In this document: in pieces, positions 24,656 through 33,913 of the stretch
Layout: the number at the start of each line of letters is the position of its first letter
Numbering within the stretch: the first letter of the stretch is position 1
From: an uncultured Acetatifactor sp.
GTDB lineage: Bacteria > Bacillota > Clostridia > Lachnospirales > Lachnospiraceae
Reading direction: 5' to 3'
Length of the DNA stretch: 64,000 bases
Assembly (NCBI GenBank): GCA_910586835.1
Contig: CAJUJU010000006.1
Coordinates: forward strand, 1-64,000
Program-made: the position numbers and the translations under genes
Notes under the pieces: model-generated
The model's input: the letters and a program-made list of their open reading frames with translations, nothing else
What the model was told of the DNA's origin: nothing
Databases searched by the model: none

Positions 24656-26458
24656 CTACCGGTAATACTGTGCCTGCGCGTACCAGAGCTCATGGTATTT
24701 ACCCTGCTCGTCGGCCAGCAGCTCCTCGTGAGTGCCCAGCTGGACGATTTCTCCCCGGTCAAAGACGGCAATCCTGTCACAGAAACGGCAGGAGGAAAGC
24801 CGATGGCTGATATAAATGGCAGTTCTGTTCCCCACAATCTCGTCAAATCGGGAATAGATCTCGGACTCAGCGATGGGATCCAGCGCCGCGGTGGGCTCGT
24901 CCAGAATGATGAAGGATGCATCCCTGTACAACGCTCTGGCCAGGGCGATCTTCTGGGCCTCACCGCCGGAGATATTGACGCCGTCCTCGTCGAAGCTTTT
25001 GTAAAGAGGCGTCTCCAGGCCCTTTGGCATCTTCGCATACCGTTCACCGAAGCCCGTCCGCTCCAGAAGCCTCACCGCCTTCTCCTCGTCCCACTCCGCA
25101 GCCGAGGCCACATTGTTGCCAAGAGGCACCTGCAGCAGATTATAATCCTGGAAAACCACGGAAAAAAGATCCAGATACTGCCTGTAATCATACTTGCGGA
25201 CATTGAAATCGTTCAGAATGACCTCCCCTTCCGTTGGATCGTACAGACGGCACAGCAGCTTGATAAACGTTGTCTTGCCGCTGCCGTTCATCCCCACCAC
25301 CGCCAGACGCTCCCCCGGGCGCAGATTCAGATTGATATTTTTCAGCGCGCAGGTGTCGCTGCCCGCATAGCAAAAGCTCACATTGCGGAACGCAATTTCA
25401 AACTGTCCGTCGCTTCGCTTCTCCACCGCCAGACTGCCCTGATACATCTCATTTTCAATGTCAAAATATTCCAGCCAGGTTTCCAGAAACCGCTCGTTGC
25501 TCTTCAGCTGGCTGATACAGAAAAACAGACTTTTCACGGATTCCACGGTTCTTCCCAGATATCCCACATACTTGATGACGCTTCCGATAGGAAAAAAGCC
25601 CCGAATGCAGTACAGACAGATGAGAAGACTGGCAGACAGCCGCGCCAGCCTGGAAAACACATACCTGGGAACCGACGCTCGAAACTTCATGCTGCACGAC
25701 TTTGTAAAAACCTTCAGATGTTCCTCCAGAAGCTTCTTTTCCAGCCTGTCAAGCAGCTCCTGCTGCCGGTAAATGCGATTGTCCATCCCTGTGACCCGGG
25801 TGCCCGCGCTGAACTGATTTTCCCGCAGCATCAGCTCCCCCACCTCGTCCACATATTTTGCAAGCTTCCTGTCGTTTACCGCCTGGAATACCACCGCTAG
25901 CACCACGGAGCCCACTATCAGGAGAAAGAACAGAACGCCTTCCCAGCGAAAGGAGGATTTTGCCATCAGGGTTAACATTTCCGTGACCAACACCGCGGAA
26001 AAGACAAGCTCCGCCACGCTGGAGATCAGTTCCTCCACCCGCCATCTCATATGCTCCACACCGTAGCCGTTGATCCAGCTGTTCTCCCGGATCTTACGCC
26101 GCAGCAGCCGAACCCGGGGATCCTCCAGCTTATCATAGTCCAGGGACAGAGTCTTTCTGTAAAATGCCGCCGCCTGATGATTTTCCAGCTTTTCCAGCGC
26201 ACTCTGGGCATTCCTTCCCAGAAACGCTTCCCCTACCCGCAGAAACAGATTTCCAAGAAGCACCACGGCAACCAGCAGAAAGATTTCCTTTCTCTCTCTT
26301 CCCTGATACAGCGCCGTCACAATCTCGGCGGACATCCAGAGGTTAAAATAAGGAGAAAATTTATTCAGCAAAATCACAGATGCCTTCAGAGGAAAATAAG
26401 ACGGCCAAAATCCGTAATACATCTTGAAAGCTCTCCAGGTAACATTCTTCTTATTCAT
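24656..26458 (-). CDS. ABC exporter half-transporter, subunit 2
   Basis: A 600-residue fused permease-ATPase of the exporter type. Residues 1-320 carry about six membrane helices; residues 360-600 hold Walker A GMNGSGKTT, Q-loop VVFQDYNLL, signature NISGGEAQK, Walker B FIILDEPTAALDP and switch YISHR. It overlaps the preceding ABC gene by 8 bases (ATGAATAA) with GGAGG before the ATG, so the two are co-translated and should form a heterodimer. Both carry complete catalytic motifs. Cargo unknown; the LytTR system and small peptide upstream suggest a peptide or a self-protection role. Confidence 0.9.
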   Translation of the reverse strand: MNKKNVTWRAFKMYYGFWPSYFPLKASVILLNKFSPYFNLWMSAEIVTALYQGRERKEIFLLVAVVLLGNLFLRVGEAFLGRNAQSALEKLENHQAAAFYRKTLSLDYDKLEDPRVRLLRRKIRENSWINGYGVEHMRWRVEELISSVAELVFSAVLVTEMLTLMAKSSFRWEGVLFFLLIVGSVVLAVVFQAVNDRKLAKYVDEVGELMLRENQFSAGTRVTGMDNRIYRQQELLDRLEKKLLEEHLKVFTKSCSMKFRASVPRYVFSRLARLSASLLICLYCIRGFFPIGSVIKYVGYLGRTVESVKSLFFCISQLKSNERFLETWLEYFDIENEMYQGSLAVEKRSDGQFEIAFRNVSFCYAGSDTCALKNINLNLRPGERLAVVGMNGSGKTTFIKLLCRLYDPTEGEVILNDFNVRKYDYRQYLDLFSVVFQDYNLLQVPLGNNVASAAEWDEEKAVRLLERTGFGERYAKMPKGLETPLYKSFDEDGVNISGGEAQKIALARALYRDASFIILDEPTAALDPIAESEIYSRFDEIVGNRTAIYISHRLSSCRFCDRIAVFDRGEIVQLGTHEELLADEQGKYHELWYAQAQYYR

Positions 26459-28265
26459 CGCTTTTCTCCTCCCTGTAGTACTGGCTCTGGATCTCAAACA
26501 TCTCGGCATACCGCCCCTTTTTCCGCATCAGCTCCTCATGAGTGCCGCTCTCCTTTATAGCGCCGTCCTCCAGCAGAATAATACGGTCGCAGAAGCGGGT
26601 GGAGGCAAAGCGATGGGAGATATAGACGCAGGTGCGCCCTTCCGTCAGCTCCCTGTACCGCAGATACAGATTGTTCTCCGCAATGGGATCCAGGGCAGCC
26701 GTAGGTTCATCCAATATGAGGATGGGGCTGTTTTTATAAATGGCCCTGGCTAAAAGAAGCTTCTGCATCTCCCCTCCCGAGAGATCTATCCCGTCCTCAT
26801 AAATTCCCTTCATCAAATGGGTATCCATCCCGCCGGGCAGGCTTTGCACTTTTTCATAAATTCCCGCCGCCTTCATGGCCGCCTCCGCGTCCTCCCTGGC
26901 CGTGGAACGGCTCAAATCACCGCTTGCCACAAACTCAAACAACGTGAAGGCGATCATCCTGACCTCCTGGAAAACCGCCGAAATCAGCGAGTAATATTCC
27001 TTAATGTTGTACTCCCGGATGTTCCTTCCACCCACCAGAATCTCGCCCCTGTCAGGCAGATACATCCCGCACAGCAGCTTGACCAGAGTGGTCTTGCCGG
27101 CGCCGTTTACCCCCACCAGCGCCAGCTTCTCCCCTGGCCGGACAGTGAGATTAAGCCCCTTTATGGCATCCTCCTTCGCTCCGTCATACCGATACCAGAC
27201 ATCCCTGAATTCGACAGTGACAGGCGCCGCAGGCAAAGGACAGCCTTTCCCATGATGAAAGCGGTTGGGATAATCAAAAAGCTCCCGGTAGTAAGCGATC
27301 TTGTCCGCCCGGCCGTTCAGAATTGCCACATCTCCTATGATTCCCTGCAAAAATCCGGAAATCCCGGCCACCAGCCCAAAGTAAAAGACAAAATCCCCCA
27401 CCGTGACCTTGCCTCCCATCAACATTCCGATCAGCACCAGATACGCCATGCCGTTCTGGGCAAACGCCATCAAACCGGACAGAACGGCGGCCGCGAAGCC
27501 CCGCAGACTGCAGCGCCTGTTCCACATCAGGATGTATGCCTGATAGTCCCGCATCATTTTTTCCAGCCAGCCCTCCATCCCGTACAGCTTGATATCCTTC
27601 GCGCTGGAAAAATCCTCCGAAAGCCAGCTCAGATAATCCTTTTTTCGGATTTCCTTCTCCCAGCGATGCTTATTTTTCTCATAATACAACGGCTGCCAGC
27701 GGGTTGTGAAATAAGAACCCATTGACACCGCCGCCGTGACAATGAAAATCACCGGTTCAAGAGATACCAGCAGAGACGCATAGGTCACTATACCGCAGAA
27801 ATGAATCAGCGCCTGAGTCAGATCCCTGCTGAAAAATTCCAGTGCACAGTCACCCTGGCAGGAGTCCTGCTTCGCATACTGATAAATTTTCTGAAATTCC
27901 TGTGTTTCGGTATTCTCATAATCCGTCTCATAATTTGTAAACGCCGCCATTTCCGACTGATATACGCTGGTGGGATAATACCGCAGCCCGTCGCTCCTCT
28001 CCTTCACAAACTGCTGCAGCAGCTCCACCGCCGTGATGCCCCCGAGAAAAACAGCCACAAGGATAGCAAGACTCCCAAAACCCATCCCCGCAACAATGCC
28101 GTCCAACAGCTCCCTGGTGAAAAGAGATTCCATCAGCGGCAGCAGCACTGCCGCAGGAACCGCAGCGAAACTGTAAAAAACATACTTCCTGTTTATCCCC
28201 CACAGTCTCCCCACCGCCCAGGAAAGACATCCTGTTCTCGTATATTTGCGTTTTTTCTTCTTCAT
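26451..28265 (-). CDS. ABC exporter half-transporter, subunit 1
   Basis: A 604-residue permease-ATPase with about six membrane helices in residues 20-310 and a nucleotide-binding domain with GVNGAGKTT, SAVFQEVRM, the signature DLSGGEMQK, ILILDEPTAALDP and YISHR. It is the first of the exporter pair. There is no peptidase C39 domain, so it does not process a leader peptide itself. It lies 175 bases after the small membrane peptide gene and beyond a hairpin, so its level may be set by read-through. Confidence 0.9.
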   Translation of the reverse strand: MKKKKRKYTRTGCLSWAVGRLWGINRKYVFYSFAAVPAAVLLPLMESLFTRELLDGIVAGMGFGSLAILVAVFLGGITAVELLQQFVKERSDGLRYYPTSVYQSEMAAFTNYETDYENTETQEFQKIYQYAKQDSCQGDCALEFFSRDLTQALIHFCGIVTYASLLVSLEPVIFIVTAAVSMGSYFTTRWQPLYYEKNKHRWEKEIRKKDYLSWLSEDFSSAKDIKLYGMEGWLEKMMRDYQAYILMWNRRCSLRGFAAAVLSGLMAFAQNGMAYLVLIGMLMGGKVTVGDFVFYFGLVAGISGFLQGIIGDVAILNGRADKIAYYRELFDYPNRFHHGKGCPLPAAPVTVEFRDVWYRYDGAKEDAIKGLNLTVRPGEKLALVGVNGAGKTTLVKLLCGMYLPDRGEILVGGRNIREYNIKEYYSLISAVFQEVRMIAFTLFEFVASGDLSRSTAREDAEAAMKAAGIYEKVQSLPGGMDTHLMKGIYEDGIDLSGGEMQKLLLARAIYKNSPILILDEPTAALDPIAENNLYLRYRELTEGRTCVYISHRFASTRFCDRIILLEDGAIKESGTHEELMRKKGRYAEMFEIQSQYYREEKSDE

Positions 28266-28348
28266 GACACACGCACCTCTCTTCCTGTTTCACGGTATGG
28301 ACGGTTATCCTGCCGCGGATAAAAACAGTATGGCACATCCCTGCAGAA

Positions 28349-28400
28349 AAAAGTGCAGTCCGATACCAAATGTCAAAAATCTGATATCAACTGCACTTTT
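28349..28400. terminator. Hairpin between the small peptide gene and the ABC exporter
   Basis: An 11-bp perfect stem (28349-28359, AAAAGTGCAGT, with 28390-28400) around a 30-base loop, with a T-run after it on both strands. It can act as a partial terminator before the exporter genes, or its AACTGCA arms may be LytTR-type binding sites. Confidence 0.55.
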
Positions 28401-28440
28401 CTTTTTTCAATCCTCCGTCACACCTGTAAAGCATTCCGCC

Positions 28441-28623
28441 TCACGCGCACATAGGTAAAAAAGTAAGTATGGCCGTCAGCAGCGCCGTTCCCAGCATGAT
28501 CAACAGCGTGCGGACAACGCCAAAACAAATACGGCACAGCTTTTCCCTCCTCCCAAGCGGCTGTATGACCACAATATTTGTATCGTTCTGTTTTTTCCAA
28601 TAATACACACTTTCGGCTGTCAT
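28441..28623 (-). CDS. 60-residue membrane peptide in a LytTR/ABC cluster
   Basis: A 60-residue product with a polar N-terminal half (MTAESVYYWKKQNDTNIVV) and one hydrophobic segment over about residues 36-57, ending LTFLPMCA. The ATG at 28623 is preceded by a strong GGGGGGAG site, which argues that this short frame is real. It is neither a double-glycine bacteriocin precursor nor an obvious AgrD. Its position between the two-component system and the exporter suggests it is a signal, sensor or accessory peptide of that system. Function unknown. Confidence 0.65.
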   Translation of the reverse strand: MTAESVYYWKKQNDTNIVVIQPLGRREKLCRICFGVVRTLLIMLGTALLTAILTFLPMCA

Positions 28624-28695
28624 ATAGCTCCCCCCTGCCCTATGGTAACTGTTTCTCCTCACCAATGACAGTTTCAGCATATTCCAGCCGGAAAA

Positions 28696-28736
28696 AACTG
28701 CAACCGCTCCCGCAAAATCTAATATTCAAACTGCAA
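28696..28736 (-). promoter_or_regulatory. Candidate LytTR-binding direct repeats
   Basis: Two copies of TTGCAGTT (minus strand) lie 33 bases apart, at 28729-28736 and 28696-28703, before the small peptide gene. LytTR regulators bind paired short direct repeats. The downstream copy may also be a -35 box (TTGCAG-N16-TATGCT). Confidence 0.35.
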
Positions 28737-28750
28737 TATCTAAGACTCCT

Positions 28751-29395
28751 TCACTGTGGAAGCAGAATCTCCGTGGAAAAAGCATTGTCCTCGGAAGCCC
28801 TGGTCACATATCCGCCGTTTTTCCTTACGGCCTCGTCCAGGCGGCTGAGCCCAAAGCCGTGCCCTTCCCCCCTGCTGCTGCCAAAATGCTTCTTTTTCCC
28901 GCCTCCCGCGGTGTTGGTCAGCACAAGATAAAGGTAATTACCCTTCATTTCCATAAACAGCCGAATCAATCGCTCCTTTGGCGGAAGCTCCATACAGGCT
29001 TCTATGGCGTTATCCAGCAGATTGCCGAGAATAATACACAGATCTACCGCCGAAGTGGTAAGACTCACCGGGATCCTGCCTTCCGCCTTCACCTGAATCT
29101 CCCTCTCCACAGCCAGGGAAAGTTTGCTGTTTAAGATCGCATCCGCCATCCTGTTTCCGGTCCTGACCACTGTCTCCACACTGGTCAGATCCTGATCCAG
29201 CATATCCAGATAATCCTGGATCTCCCCCACCTCCCCGCCTGCGGCGTACACCTTCAGAGTCTGAATGTGATGCCTGTAATCATGCCGCCAGCCCCGCATT
29301 TTGGTATACATGCTTTCCACCTCGGCATAATACTTCTGCAGGATCTCCTTTTCAACGATATCAACTCTTTTTTTCACCAGTCTGTCAAGCAGCAT
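28751..29395 (-). CDS. GHKL-type sensor histidine kinase lacking a membrane domain
   Basis: A 214-residue kinase core. The N-terminal helix contains RGWRHDYRHHIQTLK with the phospho-accepting histidine (H-D-Y-R-H-H), and the ATPase part has NLLDNAIEA (N box), then GFGLSRLDEAVRKNGG (G box). AgrC/ComD-type kinases normally have six membrane helices before this core; here none exist, so the sensor must be a separate protein, plausibly the small membrane peptide or the exporter. ATG 29395 lies 7 bases after AGGAGG; a GTG one codon earlier is less likely. It follows the response regulator by 11 bases. Confidence 0.88.
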   Translation of the reverse strand: MLLDRLVKKRVDIVEKEILQKYYAEVESMYTKMRGWRHDYRHHIQTLKVYAAGGEVGEIQDYLDMLDQDLTSVETVVRTGNRMADAILNSKLSLAVEREIQVKAEGRIPVSLTTSAVDLCIILGNLLDNAIEACMELPPKERLIRLFMEMKGNYLYLVLTNTAGGGKKKHFGSSRGEGHGFGLSRLDEAVRKNGGYVTRASEDNAFSTEILLPQ

Positions 29396-29406
29396 CACAT
29401 AACCTC

Positions 29407-30108
29407 CTACAAATATCTGATCAACGCGGCATGCACCTCGTCATAGAGACCGCGGCTTACAGGTATCACATCCCCGTTGGCCATGGTAATATCGCTTCGA
29501 GTGATCTTTTTGACAAATCTCAATCCTGCCACATAAGAACGATGCACCTTGAAAAAAGTGTCGTCCAGCTGTGCCGCAAACTTTCCCAACGCCATCCTTG
29601 TACGATAGTTCCCCTGCACCGTGTGCACATTCACATGGGTTTTCTCCGCCTCCACATACAGAACATCTGCCAGTGCTACCTTAATCTCACCCTCTGCGGT
29701 GGAAATCAGTACGGATCGCTGCCTCCACGCCAGATTCTGTACCGCTCTCCCCAGCACAGGGCAAAGCTTTCCCGCATCCACAGGCTTAATCAGATAATGG
29801 AGCGCCGACACATCGAAGCCTTCACCGAAATACTCATAATAACCTGTGATAAAGATGATCTGCACGGCCGCATTTTCCCGTCTCACTCTTCGCGCAAGCT
29901 CCGTGCCGCTGATTTCCGGCATCTCCACATCCAACAGCAAAATGTCAAAATCCTTCTGTTCTTCATAGTCAAAGAAAAAGGCCTTTGCATCCGGATACTG
30001 CTGCAGTCTGACCGGGCAGCGGTTCCTTCTGGCCCACTCCGAGACAATTTCTCCCAGATATCCCCTCTGGGCGGCATCGTCATCGCATATGGCTATCTTC
30101 AGTTCCAT
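29407..30108 (-). CDS. LytTR-family response regulator
   Basis: A 233-residue regulator: receiver domain (residues 1-120; AICDDD acidic pocket, phospho-Asp in ILLLDVEMPEISG, switch Thr in IFITGY, Lys in YLIKPVD) and a C-terminal LytTR DNA-binding domain (KVALADVLYVEAEKTHVNVH, FFKVHRSYVAGLRFV, SDITMANGDVIPVSRG). It should activate the peptide/ABC genes downstream. AGAGG is 6 bases before the ATG at 30108. There is a strong terminator only 17 bases upstream of that ATG, so expression depends on passage through or bypass of it. Confidence 0.92.
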   Translation of the reverse strand: MELKIAICDDDAAQRGYLGEIVSEWARRNRCPVRLQQYPDAKAFFFDYEEQKDFDILLLDVEMPEISGTELARRVRRENAAVQIIFITGYYEYFGEGFDVSALHYLIKPVDAGKLCPVLGRAVQNLAWRQRSVLISTAEGEIKVALADVLYVEAEKTHVNVHTVQGNYRTRMALGKFAAQLDDTFFKVHRSYVAGLRFVKKITRSDITMANGDVIPVSRGLYDEVHAALIRYL

Positions 30109-30124
30109 ATATACCTCTTCCACG

Positions 30125-30151
30125 GAAAAAAGTGCCTTTTCAAGGCACTTT
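30125..30151 (-). terminator. Strong terminator directly before the response regulator gene
   Basis: A 10-bp perfect stem with a three-base loop (30129-30138 with 30142-30151) followed by six T on the minus strand. It ends glyA transcription, yet the next gene starts 17 bases later. A second GC hairpin without T-run lies at 30167-30186. Confidence 0.85.
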
Positions 30152-30175
30152 GAAGAATGCTTGGCGGGGCGGCAA
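30140..30175 (-). CDS. Possible 11-residue leader peptide upstream of the response regulator
   Basis: AAGGAGG at 30185-30191 stands 9 bases before a TTG codon; the reading frame is short (LPPRQAFFKVP with TTG start) and its stop lies in the loop of the terminator at 30125-30151. A ribosome on it would cover the hairpin. Existence is inferred only from the site and the geometry. Confidence 0.25.
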   Translation of the reverse strand: MPPRQAFFKVP

Positions 30176-30210
30176 TTTCGCCGCCCTCCTTATTTCCAAA
30201 CATATTTTTC

Positions 30211-31449
30211 TCAGATCAGCGGATATCTGTCTGTCAGCGTCTGTACGATGGCGCGTGCTTCCGGTATCTTCTCCTCCCCGCCCTTGATGACAAGAGCCAC
30301 AGCCTCCGCAATCTGCTCCATATCCTCCGTGTTCATGCCTCTGGAGGTGACTGCAGGCGTGCCGAGACGGATGCCGCTGGTCACAAAGGGTGACTGAGGA
30401 TCATTGGGAATGGTGTTCTTGTTGCAGGTGATGTGTGCAGCGTCCAGCAGCTTTTCCACAGCCTTTCCCGTGAGTCCGAAATTCGTCAGATCCACCAGCA
30501 TCAGATGATTGTCCGTGCCGCCGGACACGATCCGGATACCTCTTGCCAGCAGGCCCTTGCAGAGCGCCTGGGCATTGTCGATAATCCCTTGCTGGTATGC
30601 CTTGAATTCCTCTCCCAGAGCTTCCTTGAAGCAAACAGCCTTGGCCGCGATGACATGCATCAGCGGACCGCCCTGAATGCCGGGGAATATGGCCTTGTTG
30701 AAATTGTACTTTTCGTTCACCGCATTGCTGCACAGAATCAGACCGCCTCTGGGGCCCCGCAGCGTTTTGTGGGTGGTGGTGGTGGTCACGTCCGCATAGG
30801 GGATGGGGCTGGGATGAAGCCCTGCCGCCACCAGACCCGCGATGTGCGCCATATCCACCATGAGCACTGCGCCCACCTCATCCGCAACCTCACGGAACTT
30901 TTTGAAATCTATGGTTCTTGCATAGGCGGAGGCACCTGCGATAATCATTCTGGGCCTGGCCTCCAGCGCGATCTCGCGCAGTTTGTCATAGTCGATAAAA
31001 CCCTCGTCGTTCACGCCGTAGGGCACAATGTGAAAATATTTTCCCGACATATTCACCGGGCTTCCATGGGTCAGGTGCCCGCCATGATCCAGGTTCATAC
31101 CCATAATGGTATCCCCGGGCTTACAGACGGCAAACATCACCGCCATATTGGCCTGTGCGCCGGAATGGGGCTGCACGTTCGCATACTCGCACCCAAACAG
31201 CTCCTTTGCCCGCTCGATGGCAAGCGTCTCCACCACATCCACACACTCGCAGCCGCCGTAATACCGCTTTCCGGGATATCCCTCCGCATACTTGTTCGTC
31301 AGAGGGCTGCCCATGGCTGCCATCACCGCTTTGCTCACCCAGTTCTCGGAAGCGATCAGCTCAATATGACTGTTCTGCCTCTCCTGCTCGTCCACAATCG
31401 CCTGCGCGATCTCGGGATCCGCCGTTCTCACATCGTCCAAAGAATACAT
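30211..31449 (-). CDS. glyA: Serine hydroxymethyltransferase
   Basis: A 412-residue PLP enzyme that interconverts serine and glycine while charging tetrahydrofolate. Identifying blocks: HIELIASENWVSKAVMAAMG, NKYAEGYPGKRYYGGCE, NVQPHSGAQANMAV, the PLP-lysine block TTTTHKTLRGPRGGLI, and SGIRLGTPAVTSRGM. GGAGG is 7 bases before the ATG, with a promoter about 60 bases upstream and a terminator after the gene, so it is monocistronic. Length is normal. Confidence 0.97.
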   Translation of the reverse strand: MYSLDDVRTADPEIAQAIVDEQERQNSHIELIASENWVSKAVMAAMGSPLTNKYAEGYPGKRYYGGCECVDVVETLAIERAKELFGCEYANVQPHSGAQANMAVMFAVCKPGDTIMGMNLDHGGHLTHGSPVNMSGKYFHIVPYGVNDEGFIDYDKLREIALEARPRMIIAGASAYARTIDFKKFREVADEVGAVLMVDMAHIAGLVAAGLHPSPIPYADVTTTTTHKTLRGPRGGLILCSNAVNEKYNFNKAIFPGIQGGPLMHVIAAKAVCFKEALGEEFKAYQQGIIDNAQALCKGLLARGIRIVSGGTDNHLMLVDLTNFGLTGKAVEKLLDAAHITCNKNTIPNDPQSPFVTSGIRLGTPAVTSRGMNTEDMEQIAEAVALVIKGGEEKIPEARAIVQTLTDRYPLI

Positions 31450-31502
31450 GCTCTGTCCTCCATCTGCTTTTCCGCCTTAATGCGTTAAATTATCCGAATC
31501 TG

Positions 31503-31530
31503 ATTATAGCATAGAATCCGGCGCTTGCAA
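31503..31530 (-). promoter_or_regulatory. Promoter of glyA
   Basis: TTGCAA and TATAAT (extended TGC before the -10) with a 16-base spacer. The spacer shares the 15-mer CCGGATTCTATGCTA with the rpsO promoter. Confidence 0.6.
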
Positions 31531-31578
31531 ATACCCAAAGCGGCATATCGCAGAAATCAAAACGGCGGCGTAGCTTTC

Positions 31579-33858
31579 TTATTTTCTCTCCTCAAGGTAC
31601 AGACCTACCCGGTTCTCCAGATGGCTGATCACCATTTCCTCCGTGATCTCACCTGCAAAGTACTGCCCCAGTTCCTCGGACAAGATGTTTCTCAGCTCCT
31701 TCGGAAAATATTTTTCCGGCCTGGCTGCCTCCAGAAGTTCATACAGCTTTTGAGCGTCCAACTCCTTGTTCAGCAAATCTCCCACCTGGAACTGATCAAA
31801 GCCTGATACATACACATTCGTATTTTCATTTACTCTGTTGATCTGTTCCTCCAACACGTCCTTTCGCACACTCAGATGATAATTATCATCTTTTGCCGCC
31901 TCCAGTAAAACATCATGGGAAAGAAACATGCTGAGAAAAGCGCAGGCTGCCTCCTTCTCCTCCTTTGTGGCTGTCACTCGAACGGCCAGCGGCTCCCGCC
32001 CGACAAGGAAATGCGCTGCCCCGTCCTTCGCCGGATAACCGATATAATTGGCATCCTGGCCGTATATACCGCGGTACATTGCAAGCTGCTCCGGCTTCAT
32101 AACCCTCACTTCATTACAGAACACCTTGCCCTCCAACATGGAAATGCCAGGACTCACTGCCTCTTCCATGATGCAGTACCTTTTCGCAAGCTTAAGAACC
32201 CGCCGAAACTCATCCGTGTCGAAATACGTCGTCGCCGTTTCGGCATCCATCAGATAATTGTCCTCCAGTCCATGACTGATAAAACTGGTGATGAAGTAAG
32301 TGCCGTAATCTCCGCCATAGCCGTTAAACATGGCCTCCAACCCGGAAGACTCCTCCACACACCGCAGAAAGGTCTCATAATCCCAATCCTTCAGATCCTG
32401 TCTCCCAGTGACCACCGTAGACAGTTCAAAATCCGGCACCACTCCATACAAGGTTCCGTCGATCCTTCCCATATTTACCGCCGGAGCATGAAGTTCTTCC
32501 AGAATGCCCAACTGCTCCATCACCTCGTTCAACGGCTGCCAGAGCTTCTTCTGCTCCTCAAAGCCTGTCAGAATCGTATCGATCAGAACCGGTCCCTTTC
32601 CCGCAATCAGTTCCGTCATCAGCGCAGACTCCTCATAATCAGCCCTCAATTCAATCTGGCAGGCAGGATACCGCCTGTTAAACGCCGTTACTACCGATTG
32701 ATATACCGTCTTGCTGGCGGGAGACACCGCCAGTGTAATGTGCTGAACCTCCACCTCTTCCGTAGTAGGTTCCAGCCGCAGATAGTTCCAGTCTCCGAAT
32801 CCCTCATATAGGATTGCAATCCGCCCTTCTTCATCCGCCTGTATAGCACACACGTCCGTCACCCGGATCCCGTGGTTGCTCCAAAGATAAAGGAGCTCCG
32901 GCTCTCCTCCGGACAGCCCGGTGCGGTACACACCCTGAGAATCCGCGTAAATCAATGTATTTTCATCCGAGAGTGTAAGCCGGAACGGATTCTTATCCAG
33001 GGCTGCAAGAGACACCGCCTCGCCCTTCTCCGTGTCCATGTACCACAAAGTACTCTGTGTTTCTTTTCCTTTGTCAGCGGGCTGCTCCTTCACACAAAAT
33101 GCCACCCTGCCGTCATACAAAGTCACAAGCTCCGAAATCTCTCCCTCCTGCGGACAGTAATCCGCCAGAAGCTCTCCCTCCGGCGAGATCAGGTAATAAT
33201 GCCACTGGCCTTCCATACTCCTCAGCATGTGAACATACCCGGAAGGATCCAACGCAAGGGATGGAAGACCACGAAAAGTCTCGATAACGCCTTCGAAAAA
33301 GTCCAGCGGAATCTCCCGCAGCACCTTCTGATCCTCGTCTGTTTCCCTGACCACAAACCGCATGGCGCCTTCCCGCAATACGGTGGTTAACGCCACGGAA
33401 TGGTTTGTACCCGGAACACCTCCCATACAGAACAGGCTGTTTTCACGGTCAATAATAATGTTTTCACTCTCCCCCTGCGCATTCACAAGGGTAAACTCGT
33501 CCCAGGATTCTTCCTCCTTCTCCAATAGATGCCTCTTAAAATAACAGGCATTGGAGGCTCCCAGAAAAAGCTGTTCCTGTTCCACAACCGCCAATTCCAC
33601 ATCTTCCGTCCGCACCGGCACGTTGAGCACCAGAGAGTAAGCGTCCAGGGAATTATCCTTTCCAGTAAGCTTTGAAACAGCTGCTGCATCCAGATCTCCC
33701 TCTGTCCCGACTGCCGCTTCCCCGGATTCCGAACTGCCCACTGATTCGTCCTCCGGTAAGTGATTCTCCTGCGCTCCGTCCGCCTCCCCGCCGCAGCCGC
33801 ACAGCTGAATAATCAGCAGAACAATCAACAGAATACTACTGATAATCTTCTTTTTCAT
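31579..33858 (-). CDS. Two-domain lipoprotein with C-terminal solute-binding domain
   Basis: A 759-residue lipoprotein: the signal ends LCGCGGEA at residues 19-26, so a lipidated Cys is expected. Residues 70-390 are beta-rich with repeating strands (a propeller-like or sensor domain), and residues about 390-759 match the extracellular solute-binding protein fold (LAVSPASKTVYQSVVTAFNR, DTILTGFEEQKKLWQPL, then a Trp/Tyr-rich hinge region). It is a paralogue of the lipoprotein at 35389 with the same C-terminal end pattern (ENRVGLYLEE). No ABC permease accompanies it, so binding and sensing, or use by a shared permease, are more likely than a dedicated transporter. Confidence 0.8.
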   Translation of the reverse strand: MKKKIISSILLIVLLIIQLCGCGGEADGAQENHLPEDESVGSSESGEAAVGTEGDLDAAAVSKLTGKDNSLDAYSLVLNVPVRTEDVELAVVEQEQLFLGASNACYFKRHLLEKEEESWDEFTLVNAQGESENIIIDRENSLFCMGGVPGTNHSVALTTVLREGAMRFVVRETDEDQKVLREIPLDFFEGVIETFRGLPSLALDPSGYVHMLRSMEGQWHYYLISPEGELLADYCPQEGEISELVTLYDGRVAFCVKEQPADKGKETQSTLWYMDTEKGEAVSLAALDKNPFRLTLSDENTLIYADSQGVYRTGLSGGEPELLYLWSNHGIRVTDVCAIQADEEGRIAILYEGFGDWNYLRLEPTTEEVEVQHITLAVSPASKTVYQSVVTAFNRRYPACQIELRADYEESALMTELIAGKGPVLIDTILTGFEEQKKLWQPLNEVMEQLGILEELHAPAVNMGRIDGTLYGVVPDFELSTVVTGRQDLKDWDYETFLRCVEESSGLEAMFNGYGGDYGTYFITSFISHGLEDNYLMDAETATTYFDTDEFRRVLKLAKRYCIMEEAVSPGISMLEGKVFCNEVRVMKPEQLAMYRGIYGQDANYIGYPAKDGAAHFLVGREPLAVRVTATKEEKEAACAFLSMFLSHDVLLEAAKDDNYHLSVRKDVLEEQINRVNENTNVYVSGFDQFQVGDLLNKELDAQKLYELLEAARPEKYFPKELRNILSEELGQYFAGEITEEMVISHLENRVGLYLEERK

Positions 33859-33913
33859 GGAACCTCCTCATGTCTTCCTTCCTGCGATGTTTGATATCCG
33901 GACTTTCTTATTC

